Assembly: GCA_002943765.1 (NCBI GenBank)
Contig: PQWQ01000009.1
Location: 1,860,001 to 1,924,000 of the forward strand
Source of the DNA: Psoroptes ovis
Taxonomy: Eukaryota > Arthropoda > Arachnida > Sarcoptiformes > Psoroptidae
DNA: 64,000 nucleotides
Reading direction: 5' to 3'
Positions 24,630 through 35,010 of this stretch are shown in pieces (within the stretch, counting starts at the first letter, position 1; every line of letters begins with the position of its first letter). The notes below the pieces were generated by a model that was given only the letters and a program-made list of their open reading frames with translations, searched no databases and had not been told where the DNA came from. The position numbers were made by a program, and so were the translations under genes.

Positions 24630-24777
24630 CCCTTAAAACTCGAGCGGTGAGCATCACTCACCATAAGATGTAATGCAGCAACTCGATAGGTGCCCCTCAG
24701 GCACCATTTTACATGAGTGTGAAAAAATTGTCGAGCTGCTGGCTCGCTTATGCTGTAAATGCATCGAGTGCTAAGGG
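24630..24777 (+). mobile_element. piggyBac-like MITE, complete
   Basis: 148 bp from CCCTTAAAACTCGAG to CGAGTGCTAAGGG, flanked by TTAA at 24626-24629 and 24778-24781. Same orientation as 13576-13725 and opposite to 1-82. Confidence 0.87.
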
Positions 24778-24932
24778 TTAAACATTTTTCTTTCGGCAAA
24801 ACTATTACAATTGATGTATGCATCAGCCATTAATGGTTCATGTACATTAAATAAAACAATAATAAAAATAATAATTAATTACACCTTTGTATTCAGTAAT
24901 TATAATTGTCAAATGAAAATATTCATTTCAAA

Positions 24933-25099
24933 TACATAATTTTTGAAGTTTTAATTCATAGTTTTGCAATTAATTTTCATAGTTTTAAAATTGAATTTCG
25001 TAATTTCATCGTTTAAAATTGCATTCAAAACTATGAAATTAAAATTTAAAACTACGAAATCGATTTTTAAAACTCTGAAATAAAACTTGAAACCCTGTT
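24933..25099 (-). repeat. palindromic TA element copy 32
   Basis: Left TACATAATTTTTG, right AAACCCTGTTA. Confidence 0.83.
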
Positions 25100-25665
25100 A
25101 ATATTTCAAATTAGTTTTTGGCCATTTTTTCCACATAATTTGTTTTCCAACTATACATAATTGTTGTCGTAACAACCACCAACACACACATTAATTCACA
25201 TAGAAATCTTATTTTCATTTTCAAATAAATATTTTAAAATGATGTTATATGTTCGAATGACACACATATTCGTTCAATGGTTTTAATCCTTTCATATTCA
25301 AATATCCATCATTTCTTTTGGCAGTCAAACAAAGCAAAAGATTTATGGACTTATGACTTGTGAATTTTTAAAGGTTTGAAAATTTTGAAAATTTAAAATT
25401 TGAAATCTCATTGAAAACTCGTTGATGATCGATGAACGCCTTTGAATCAATGAAAACCTTTTAAATCGGTGAAAACCTTTGAAGAATCCTTCCAACTAAG
25501 AGTTGATTGACATTTTTTTGATTTTTAGTGTGTGAAAGTTGAGGTTATTGAAGGGTCGTTAACCGGGTTTAAATATGTCACAATGACTTGATTTTAAAAT
25601 TGATGTGAATTTCAATATTTTTGCCAATCAACCGAATCAGAATTTCTTCTTTTAAGATTTTATGC

Positions 25666-25788
25666 TACAAGGTTTCAAGTTTTAATTCGTAGTTTTCAAG
25701 TTGAATTTCATAGTTTTGAATGCAATTTTTAACTGTAAAATTATGAAATTCAATTTGAAAACTCTGAATTAAAACTTTAAATCCTGTA
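25666..25788 (+). repeat. palindromic TA element copy 33, short form
   Basis: 123 bp with intact termini TACAAGGTTTCAAG and AAATCCTGTA but two 21-nt units per arm. Confidence 0.87.
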
Positions 25789-25964
25789 AATTATGCTCTT
25801 GTTTTTTTGTGAATTAGAATCGGAAACGATGAAATGATTTGTTTTTTAAGGGTTTTATTTGATTCATTCATTTGTGAGCTATGAATGAATGAATCATTTT
25901 GAATTGAATTGAAACAAATAAATAAATAAAAACAGTTAATTTTATTACATCTATTTTTCTTCTA

Positions 25965-26205
25965 GGTTGTCCGAAAAGTTCATTCGGCTTCAGCAATGCA
26001 AGCGTTTCAAGTTTTAATTCGTAATTTTAAAATTTAATTTTGTAGTTTTGAAACTTAATTTCGTATTTTTACCGTTTCAAATTACATTCAAAACTACGAA
26101 AATCAACTTGAAAACTATGAAAATTAATTTTAAAACTACGAATTATAACTTGAAACCGTGTAGAGTTTGCTAAGGAAAATCAGTCAAAACTTTCCGGACA
26201 ACCGA
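25965..26205. mobile_element. mariner-type MITE copy j, split by a hairpin element
   Basis: TAGGTTGTCCGAAAAGTTC on the left and AAAACTTTCCGGACAACC on the right enclose copy 34. The internal bases differ from copies c-h (CATTCGGCTTCAGCAATG), so this is a diverged subfamily. Confidence 0.8.
26001..26162 (-). repeat. palindromic TA element copy 34, nested
   Basis: GCAAGCGTTTCAAG...CTTGAAACCGTGTA inside mariner copy j. The left TACAG terminus is mutated. Confidence 0.85.
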
Positions 26206-26499
26206 AATGTTTTTTTTTCGATCAAAACACATACATATATGAAATAAAGCAGGTCAAACGGAAACAATAATAATAATAATAATTTCTTACAATACAATAC
26301 ACACTACAAAGATGTTTTCGGCAAAATGTCAAACACATTTATTTTTGTTTACTGTTTTTTTGTCAATTACATACCTTTGTGTGGCCATTAAACATGATTG
26401 CAATCAATGACAATTTGCAGTCGGCATTTGCTTTGTTTTATTACTTTGATTCACTTTATTTTGATCATCAGTAATTCACTTTGTATTCGAAATATATAT

Positions 26500-26622
26500 T
26501 TGACATTAATTCGTAGTTTTCAAGTTGATTTTCGTAGTTTTGAATGCAATTTTAACACGGTGAAATTATGAAATTCAATTTTAAAGCTACGAATTGAAAC
26601 TTGAGAAACTTGAAACCCTGTA
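26500..26622 (+). repeat. palindromic TA element copy 35, left-truncated
   Basis: Starts abruptly at ACATTAATTCGTAG, lacking the outer left arm. The right side contains a small duplication (CTTGAGAAACTTGAAACCCTGTA). Confidence 0.82.
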
Positions 26623-26983
26623 TAATCCAATAGAGATACTCTTCTAGGACCCTAGATCGAAGGGAAATGATTTTGGTACCTGTTGATTGATCATTAATTA
26701 TTTTCATTTTTTTCATTTTTTGATAAAGAATTGTGCCCATATATTTTCGCTTGTCTGACAATGATTTTTCTCCGATTAATTTGTTCCTGCGGTAAAAGAT
26801 GAAAGAAAAATGTATTTTCTTTCTTTTGCTCAGTTTTGTGATTTGTTTAAGTAAATAATCATAATAATTGAATCAATTTAAATGTGATACATTTTAGTGT
26901 ATTTACAATAAATAATAAACAAACATATATTTGTTTGTTTACCATAAAACAAAACAAAACAATGTAATGACAATTTTTATTAT

Positions 26984-27148
26984 TACAGGATTTAAAGTTT
27001 TATTTCGTAGTTTTAAAACTAATTTTCATAGTTTTCAAGTTGAATTTCGTAGTTTTGAATGCAATTTTGAACCGAGAAATTACGAAATTCACTTTGAAAA
27101 CTACGAAAATTAATTACAAAACTCTGAAATAAAACTTGAAAACCTGTA
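26984..27148 (+). repeat. palindromic TA element copy 36
   Basis: Termini TACAGGATTTAAAG and GAAAACCTGTA, with TTTATTTCG in place of TTTAATTCG. Confidence 0.88.
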
Positions 27149-27442
27149 AGCTAAATGATTTTTTTAATTCAATTTTAATTTGTCGGCATCCAAAACTCTA
27201 CAAAGGTGCTCGATGTAAAGATTATAGTTTTAGTTTTTGTAATTAAAACAAACATACACGGGTTTTATTTGTTTCAATGAAATCATTGTTAAACAGTTTG
27301 ATCATCATAATAATACAATTCATTGTTTTAGACTGCTAGACGACATGATGAGTCGAATTGTTGTTGTTTGATCCGAAAGTCACTTATTGAAACAATTTCC
27401 GATTTAAAATTTTATTAAATGAATGATTGATTTTAGTGGTAA

Positions 27443-27580
27443 TACAGGATTTAAAGTTTTAATTCGTAATTTTAAAATTAATTTTCATAGTTTTAAATAC
27501 AAATTTGAACAGTGAAATTACGAAATTCAATTTCAAAACTACGAAATTCAACTTTAAAACTACGAATTAAACCGAAGAAT
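27443..27580 (+). repeat. palindromic TA element copy 37, right-truncated
   Basis: Starts TACAGGATTTAAAG but its right arm stops after CTACGAATTAAAC. Copy 38 follows immediately. Confidence 0.83.
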
Positions 27581-27745
27581 TACAGGGTTTCAAGTTTTAT
27601 TTCGTAGTTTTAAAATTAATTTTCGTAGTTTTGAAATTGAATTTCATAATTTCACGGTTCAAAATTACATCAAAAACTACGAAAATCAACTTGGAAACTA
27701 CGAAATTGAATTTTAAAACTACGAATTAAAACTTGAAACCCTGTA
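27581..27745 (-). repeat. palindromic TA element copy 38
   Basis: Consensus-like termini TACAGGGTTTCAAG and CTTGAAACCCTGTA, back to back with copy 37. Confidence 0.92.
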
Positions 27746-27971
27746 AATGGATTCATTTGAATCTTTAATTAATTAATTAATTAATTTCCAAATCAAATAA
27801 TCTCCACCTTTGCATTGAATAATCAACTTGTTGCTTTGTTGTTGTTGAACAAAAATATATCCACAATAATTTGATCGACCAGCCTACTTTGAGCGAGTGG
27901 TAACCACCTTTTTCGACGCCCGAATGATGCTTTTTTCTATTTTTGAAAAAAAAGCTACAACAGGTGCAACA

Positions 27972-28232
27972 TCACATTTTACTACCTGTAAAAATGTAGA
28001 TGTTATCAACTATTACTACCTTACTACCTTGATTTTTTTTTTTTTTTTTTTTTTGATATATTTGAATGAATAGGAAAACATTCGAAATATTAATAAATAT
28101 ATTTCCGAAAATGACGGTAAATGTTGCCATTGGTGAAGCCTTGTAAATTGTATGAATCAAACATATTGTTGATATTATTACGTTGATGATGAAAAGTGTA
28201 TTTATGTGGTTATTGTTTAATGATTCATTCAT
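27972..28232 (-). CDS. possible small membrane protein ORF, doubtful
   Basis: 86 codons on the minus strand. Hydrophobic segments occur at about 11-30 (NTLFIINVIISTICLIHTIY) and 36-59, followed by a lysine run from the poly-T tract at 28028-28054. No known family is evident. A TTTTTACAG just before the last residues and a CAACAG/GTATAT donor-like site at 28412 upstream hint that the true gene is spliced differently. Position, between the small membrane gene and the RFX gene, offers no functional clue. It could equally be chance. Confidence 0.28.
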   Translation of the reverse strand: MNESLNNNHINTLFIINVIISTICLIHTIYKASPMATFTVIFGNIFINISNVFLFIQIYQKKKKKKNQGSKVVIVDNIYIFTGSKM

Positions 28233-28267
28233 ATCAATTCAATTCAATTATTATATATATATGATGA

Positions 28268-28392
28268 TTACATTTTTTTAAAGTTGTAATTCGTAATTTT
28301 AAAATTTAATTTCGTAATTTACCGTTTGAAATTCTATACAAAAACTACGAAATTTAATTTCAAAACTACGAATTAAAACTTGAAATCTTGTA
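28268..28392 (-). repeat. palindromic TA element copy 39, short form
   Basis: Two units per arm. The centre (CCGTTTGAAATTCTATAC) resembles that of short copy 30 rather than the long form. Confidence 0.84.
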
Positions 28393-28912
28393 TTAAATCA
28401 AATATCATATATACCTGTTGCTGCTTTTGATGTATTTTTATTTTTTAAAAATGATTAAAACGAAGAAAAATATATAATTCTGAAAATTAGTTATGGTATG
28501 TGTTGCAATGATCGGTGCTGTTGTTGGTGTTTTCAAGTCCAAATCAAATCAAATCGGTAAATCGGTGCACATCATCACCACCCAATGATTTGTCACCATT
28601 CAAAGACAGAAATAATTTCAATTTAATTCGATTTGATTCAACAATATTTCTTCGCAGTGTATTTCTTCGTCCTCATCCTTAAGATCCACGTCTTCAAGAT
28701 ATGATTATATCCTTAGATTCTTAACCCTTTCAATCCTATCCATTGAAATGTGAATATTTGAATTTGTTTGATTTGATTTGTGCTCCATATATTTCGTTTC
28801 TGTGTTACCATCAAATATATTTTGTTATTGACAAGTATTTTTCGGGTGCCCGAGTTGCATCTATAACCCTGTTTAACTGAGTCATTGATTATTGAAATTA
28901 TTATTTTTAAAA

Positions 28913-31900
28913 ATGAATCCCAGCTACCAATATTATAGCAATGATCATCATGATCAACATGATGAGAAACTAACATCGACTAATGATCATCATCATTCGA
29001 TGATGTGTATTAATCATGAACAACAAGTACAAGCGCAGCAACAACAAACATTTGATCAGGTATTAACCTTAACATCTGATGCTAATCAAGCGAACCTTGT
29101 CATTGATGATGGACAAAGGTTCGATATCGATAGCCATCAACATTTGCCGATGATGGCGCCATCATCAACGATAAGACCACAGCCTTTGAATTCATTGAAC
29201 AATCATTATGATTGTTCGGATAATAATTGCTCATCGTTGAGTTGTTCACCAATATCGATGGTCGTTCATAATTCCACTAATAATAATACGAAGATCAACA
29301 CCTCATCAGCATCATATCAACGAACGTTACAAAAGCTACAACATCGACGTTTGAATGAAATGACCCTTAAATGGTTGGATGATAATTATGAACTACGTGA
29401 TGGTATTTGCCTGCCAAGATGTTTAATTTATCGACATTATTTACAATTTATGCAATGTAATGCACCTGATTCAAAACCTGTCGGTGCAGCTGCATTTGGA
29501 AAGTTGGTACGGCAAAAATTTTCAAAAATTTCCACTCGACGTCTTGGCACTCGTGGTCAATCGAAATATCATTATTATGGTATTAGCATTCGGCAAACAT
29601 CACCGCTGTTTCATGAACAAACATCATTGGTTACTTATCAAAATTTCGGTGGATCACCATCAAGTTTGGCTTTGCAGGACCTGCGTTATCATCAACCGAA
29701 ACAAAATCATCGAAATCAATCATTGGATCATTCAATCCATGATCAAAATTATTCGCAAAATTATGACCCTAACAATTATACGGTATCTACCTGCGATTAT
29801 TATAATGCTAATCTACAGCAACAACCTCATAACCCTGAACCTTATTATAATACGATTGAATGTAGCAAAGATTATACATCAAATATTTGTAACACTAATC
29901 AGTTTTATTTAGCGAATAATAATCCATCACCTGTTGTAGACCCATCACCTTTGAAACCCGAACAATACCATGAATCGGCTAATGATACGAAGAATGAAAC
30001 CGATTCGGTCCAAATCAAATGTGAAATTGACCAATTTGTTTGGCCATCGACATCGACCCCGAATACGGCTATGAACTATTTCCAAAATGTTTATCCAAAA
30101 ATCGAAGATTTTGAACCGCATAGACCACCAGAAATATCTGAAGCAATTTTGTCTACATTTTTACTTATGTATCGTAGTCATTGTGAACGATTATTCGATA
30201 CATTTCAATTGGCAAATGTTGATGAAATGCAACGATCAGTGGTGAATTTTTGGCATCAAATGCCCATTCATTTGGCACCATTTTGGTCCACCGAATTCTC
30301 GTTTCAAGTTGTCAAATTGATTGATACCTTATTGTGCAAGGTAAGCCTATAGCTTGTGTAATAATTTCATTGATTAATTCGATTCCCGCTCGGAAGACTA
30401 TGGAAGATTTTTTCTCACAGCTAAGCCTATTACCTGAAATATCCGATCAATTCATTGATGATATTCAAAACATAATCGATAACCTAGCCAAATGGCTTCG
30501 AACAGCTATAATGGATCCTACAGGACAAATGTATTCGATCATATCACAATATCGTTATGATGTACTTTTAGCATCTGGCAAACAATTAAATATCAATCAT
30601 TCAAAATTAATGGAAATGATCAATAATCAAACATTTGAACATTTATATCAATTTTCAAATCATAAATTAGGGATCATCCACAGATTCGTTGTGAATATCA
30701 ATGAACAATTACGATTCATTCGAATGATCAAAGTAAGTTTCCAATGGATTCTGACCAATCAATGACTTATTTTCATTATTTTTGGATTAATCGAATAGGA
30801 TTATAAGCAAACAATGCTCGAGCTACAAGAATGTGTCGTTAATAATTGTGATACACAAATTCCATTCAATAATTATCATCATTCATCATCAATTAATCAT
30901 CAATTGATTAGTGTCTTAAAATTGAAATCATTCAATTTGTTCATCATGGATCAAATGAACATTGATCAAATGATGAATGAAGCTCTGAAGAACAATGATG
31001 ACATTGATCATTCGGAACATTTAATGAATAGAATCAATGATGAACAATCGAACACTGGCCAGCAGTTGAACACATCATTACACTGTAATTGTTTATCGAA
31101 TCAATCGGCCAAGCATTTGCTGGAACATTTTGGACAACAATTTGAATTATTAACGAAACATTACATACAAAACGTATCGGAATTTGATTTAATGCAATTA
31201 TTACATTGGACAAAAAATATTGTCGATTATTATATTTGGAAAGTAAGTGGTGTGTACAGGGTTATAAGTTTTGATTCAAAGGTTTTTCAAATTAATTTTC
31301 GTAGTTTTCAAGTTGAATTTCGTAGTTTTGAATGCAAGTTTGAACTGTGAATTCACGAAATTTAATTTAAAAACTACGAAATTAAACTTCAAAAAATCCC
31401 GAATCAAAACTTGAAACCCTGTAATTCATTATTTTCATTTTATTTTATTTTAAAATTTTCAAAATATAAAACAACAGTGCCATTGGAAATGTATACGAAG
31501 AAGATGTAAACTGATATTGTATGAAGCACATTTCAATATGAATAATGCATTTATTAGTATTTCTTCAGTGATGAATGATTCAAAGGCATCATGTAAGTCT
31601 TATAATTTTGATTCAAATCTTTGATAACCAAAATAAATTGACTTTTATTCCCATTCAAATAGCATTATGGGGCCTAGCATTTGTATGCATCAAACAATAT
31701 TTACTCTTGAATTTATCTCGAATCGATTATTATGAAATGAAATTACAATCGTCGATCGATACATCATTAGTAGATGATAATCTCCATGATTCACCATTAG
31801 TTCAAAATAATGAACAAATTATCGATACAATCAAATCAATACAAACTATAACCCCACCACCACCGATGATGATCAATGATAGTATGAATCATCGTAATTG

Positions 31901-32156
31901 TAAAAATTCATCATTATCGTCGCAATCACCTTGTGATTGGACTGTGTATAACAACAACAACAACAGTGATACATCATCATCAACAACAACAACAACAATG
32001 GCCAATGAAATGATGACTGAATCAAACAATTCACCTTGTTTCATCGCAGATATTACCACTGATCAAAATTGTAATCAAAATGATACGAACAATTCAAACG
32101 TAGCGATGAATTATATGGCCGAATCAAATGGAAATATTTATGCTTGTTTGAATTGA
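28913..32156 (+). CDS. RFX: RFX-family transcription factor, RFX4/6 type
   Basis: Exons 28913-30340, 30397-30732, 30799-31242, 31478-31592 and 31663-32156 give about 938 residues. The winged-helix RFX DNA-binding domain (about 150-228) is unmistakable: TLKWLDDNYELRDGICLPRC, then RRLGTRGQSKYHYYGI, which recognises the X-box. The PRC.Y..Y..F stretch is closer to RFX4/RFX6 than to RFX1-3, by eye. Residues 410-780 carry the helical extended-dimerisation region. The N-terminus is His/Gln/Asn-rich and the C-terminus Ser/Thr/Asn-rich. ATG 28913 is chosen because the open frame upstream starts only at TTG. Intron 3 contains a hairpin element; introns 1, 2 and 4 are 56-70 bp. RFX factors drive ciliary or endocrine/neural programmes in animals; the role here is not shown by the sequence. 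Confidence 0.93.
31255..31423 (+). repeat. palindromic TA element copy 40 (RFX intron 3)
   Basis: TACAGGGTTATAAG to CTTGAAACCCTGTA, starting 12 bp after the donor site. The frame stays open into the hairpin, so unspliced RNA would add about 36 element-encoded residues. Confidence 0.88.
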
Positions 32157-33419
32157 ATCAGAAACAAGGTCTCTAATTTCCCATGTACAATTTGATCCAT
32201 TGGCGAACACCGATACCTGTCAGGTAGTTTCAAAAAAATGAAAAGATTATTTAAATAATTAAAATTAATTAAACAATTATCAACTAACTATTGGCTATGA
32301 TTTTTTTTAAAATGGTTAATTCTATGTTCAATCAATAGATGGCGATCAATTCGTTGGCTCATTTTTGGCACACACAACGCCATCTATGATGTGATTTTTA
32401 AATCTTTGTTTCTATTTTTATTCAATAGATGGCGATCAATTCGTTGGCTGGAATATTTTTTGGAGCACATAACGCCATCTATGTTTCAAAAATGCAAATT
32501 ATTTTTTAAAAAATAGTTTATTCTTCTTTTGATCAATAGATGGCGATCAATTCTTTGGCTAATATATTTCTTGGAACACATAACGCCATCTATCTATGAG
32601 ATATTGAATGATTAATTTTATTTTCAATCAACAGATGGAGACTAATTCGCTGACTATATTTTTCTTTAAACACATAACGCCATCTATGTTTCGAAAATGC
32701 AGATTATCTTTTTTTTAAAAATTTTTTTTGATTCGACTTTAAAATTTAAAGTTCAAAAATCATAAATTAATAATCTACCAAAAACTGAAAAATTGAATAT
32801 GAAAAATGCTATCATTGATATTCAATATGATCAATTTCGAAAATCAATTATTGATCAAAGTAATAATCAAATAAATCAATTTTCAATTTTTCAAATTATC
32901 AAAATCAAATATTTTCGACGTGACACTTCTCTCATCATTTCTTAAAATAATCAAATGATAAACATTTTGATTTGAAAATCAAGCGATTGAATGTGCACAT
33001 AGCAAACATTGGAATCAATGCCGAATGAACATGAATATAAATGAATTACATTTTGATTTTGCAAATGATCATTTACCATTGATCAAATTGATCAAATTGA
33101 ATGTACATGCGTATGTGTTGTCGTTGTTTACGTGTGTATTGAATCATCATCACAACAATTTGGCATACATTTTTTTGTTTATCGAAAAAATAATAGAAAT
33201 ATGTAAAAACAAGTGTATTTGATTTGATACCACTACGACCAAATTGCAAAATTAAAAAATGTATGAAATATATGTAAAAATTGTCAATATAAATACTTGA
33301 AAAAATTTGTTGTGTTTACCACCAAAAAATGAGCACATTTTGCAATTGTTGATTAATCAATTAATTAAAAAAAATTTGCAAAAACAATTCACTAATTTCA
33401 TTTTGATTCTTGTCTTCTT
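32157..33419. other. RFX 3' region and ferritin upstream region
   Basis: Contains the four-unit hairpin array at 32335-32687 and AT-rich sequence without a supported exon. The 65-residue ORF at 33025-33222 has no features to support it. Confidence 0.6.
32335..32687. repeat. four tandem hairpin units, ATAGATGGCG...CGCCATCTAT
   Basis: Units at 32335-32387, 32425-32482, 32536-32593 and 32631-32687. Each opens ATAGATGGCGATCAATTCGT (unit 4 diverged to ACAGATGGAGACTAATTCGC) and closes CACATAACGCCATCTAT. Spacing is 38-54 bp. They begin about 180 bp after the RFX stop codon and could lie in its 3' UTR. No similarity to the other repeat families. Confidence 0.88.
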
Positions 33420-33452
33420 GAGGCGCGCATCAACAGTGTTTGATCGTCCTTT
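33420..33452 (+). promoter_or_regulatory. iron-responsive element in ferritin 5' UTR
   Basis: The hexaloop CAGTGT (33434-33439) is closed by a perfect 5-bp stem ATCAA/TTGAT, with an unpaired C at 33428 on the 5' side and a G/C-containing lower stem (GGCGCG with CGTCC) below it. This is the canonical IRE: C bulge, five pairs, CAGUGN loop. It lies about 100 nt before the ferritin ATG. Known role: iron regulatory protein binds it when iron is scarce and blocks translation. Confidence 0.88.
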
Positions 33453-33547
33453 TTTTTTAAATTACAAATTTTGAATTTTTCGAATTATTTGATTTTTTTT
33501 GGAATAATAATTGATTAATTGATTAATTGAAATAACCTTAAGAAAAT

Positions 33548-34733
33548 ATGGCTGAAACAACATCGCAACAACCGCAAACATCGATGGTAAGACAAAATTA
33601 TCATCAAGAATGTGAAGCTGGTGTTAATAAACAAATTAATCTTGGTATGTTTTGCTTTGTGCAATTAATGATGATTCATTGTTTACAAATAAATAACCTT
33701 CATTATTGTTTTCTATTATTTTATTTATTTTAGAATTATATGCGTCTTATGTTTATCAACAATTGGTAATTATTATTATCATAATTGTTCTCTTAAGTTA
33801 TCATTGAATCAAACAGTTATTCATATTTACACATATACATAATACTAGGTTTCAAGTTTTAATTCGTAGTTTTAAAATTAAATTTCGTAGTTTTGAATGC
33901 AATTTTCAGCTGTAAAATTACGAAAATCAACTTGAAAACTATGAAATTCAATTTTAAAACTATGAATTAAAACTTGTAAAAACCCTGTAATTACACACAA
34001 CAACGTGATTTTCATGTAATCATGTGTCATATTGGTACCCTGAATTGATGATGAGCTCACTTTGAACCACCATCAAATGATTAAATGATGTTCTATTCAC
34101 TAGGGACATATGTTTATTTCATTGAAGTTATCAGCTTATGCTCTCATATGACATCAATGAATGGTAATCCAAGGTTCAAACTCGAATCCTGCTCATAATC
34201 ATAGACAATGAACAAACAAATAGATTTATTTTTTTAGATTTATTTATTTTCAAAAATTCATGTATTCAAAGGCTTAAATGTTTAAATATGAATATTTTTC
34301 CATTGAATAGGCATTCCATTTTGATCGTGAAGATGTTGCATTGCCTGGTTTTCAAAAATTTTTCGCCGCATCAAGCCAAGAAGAACGTGAACATGCAGAA
34401 AAATTGATGAAATTTCAAAATCAACGTGGTGGTCGTATTGTATTGCATGATATACCGAAACCAGTGAAACAAGATTGGCAATCAGGCTTAGAAGCAATGG
34501 AAGCTGCGCTAGAGCTGGAAAAAACTGTAAATCAATCGCTGCTTGATTTACATTCGATTGCATCGAAACATAATGATGTTCATTTTGCCGATTTCTTAGA
34601 ACAACATTTTCTTACGGAACAAGTTGAAGCAATTAAACAATTGGCAAATTATGTAACACAATTAAGACGTTGTGGTGCTACAGGTCTTGGTGAATATCTA
34701 TTCGATCAACATACATTACAACGACAATCTTAA
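33548..34733 (+). CDS. FTH: ferritin heavy chain
   Basis: Exons 33548-33644, 33734-33765 and 34311-34733 give 183 residues, the usual length. All ferroxidase ligands are present when numbered against human H chain: E33 (E27), Y40 (Y34), E67, E68 and H71 (E61, E62, H65), E113 (E107) and Q147 (Q141). There is no signal peptide, so this is the cytosolic iron-storage subunit that oxidises Fe(II) and forms the 24-mer. Translation is probably iron-controlled through the IRE upstream. Intron 2 (545 bp) carries a hairpin element; intron 1 is 89 bp. Confidence 0.96.
33843..33989 (+). repeat. palindromic TA element copy 41 (ferritin intron 2)
   Basis: TACTAGGTTTCAAG to AAAACCCTGTA, 147 bp; the left arm has lost one 21-nt unit, so the arms are unequal. 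Confidence 0.86.
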
Positions 34734-34923
34734 AGAATTCAAAGAGAAATTAATCATGAATTAATCAAAATCAAATCAAATCAAACAGACAAAACAAAAG
34801 CAAAATTAATTAATTAATTAATTTGAATCATGATTTAATGAATTAATTAATTAATAATTTTAGTATCTTTGGATTTATTTGTCACTGTTCATCAATTTTT
34901 GATTTAAGGTTTTTAGTTGATTA

Positions 34924-34929
34924 AATAAA
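34924..34929 (+). terminator. ferritin polyadenylation signal candidate
   Basis: AATAAA about 190 bp after the ferritin stop codon, followed by AT-rich sequence. It lies before the end of the convergent TMEM268 gene. Confidence 0.5.
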
Positions 34930-35010
34930 GATTTTCTTAAAGAAAAGAAAAAATCGAATTAATTGAATCGAATTCGAATTTGAATTTGAATGATCAGCTG
35001 ATTCGATCGA

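Larger units (their letters stand above)
23872..27971. other. intergenic, repeats only
   Basis: Apart from a probable 5' UTR near 23872-24087 for the minus-strand gene, this contains one piggyBac MITE, one split mariner MITE and seven hairpin copies. No exon was recognised. Confidence 0.65.

Noticed and set aside
28892..28912. Seven extra N-terminal codons on the RFX frame
   Set aside because: The extended frame would start at TTG. The first ATG is 28913 and this is a eukaryotic gene.
30341..30396. TTCGATTCCCG resembling a tRNA B box inside RFX intron 1
   Set aside because: The 56-bp intron is too short for a tRNA and has no matching A box or acceptor stem.
34175..34197. GGTTCAAACTCGAATCC in ferritin intron 2 as a possible tRNA T arm
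   Set aside because: No complementary acceptor or anticodon arm could be found around it.
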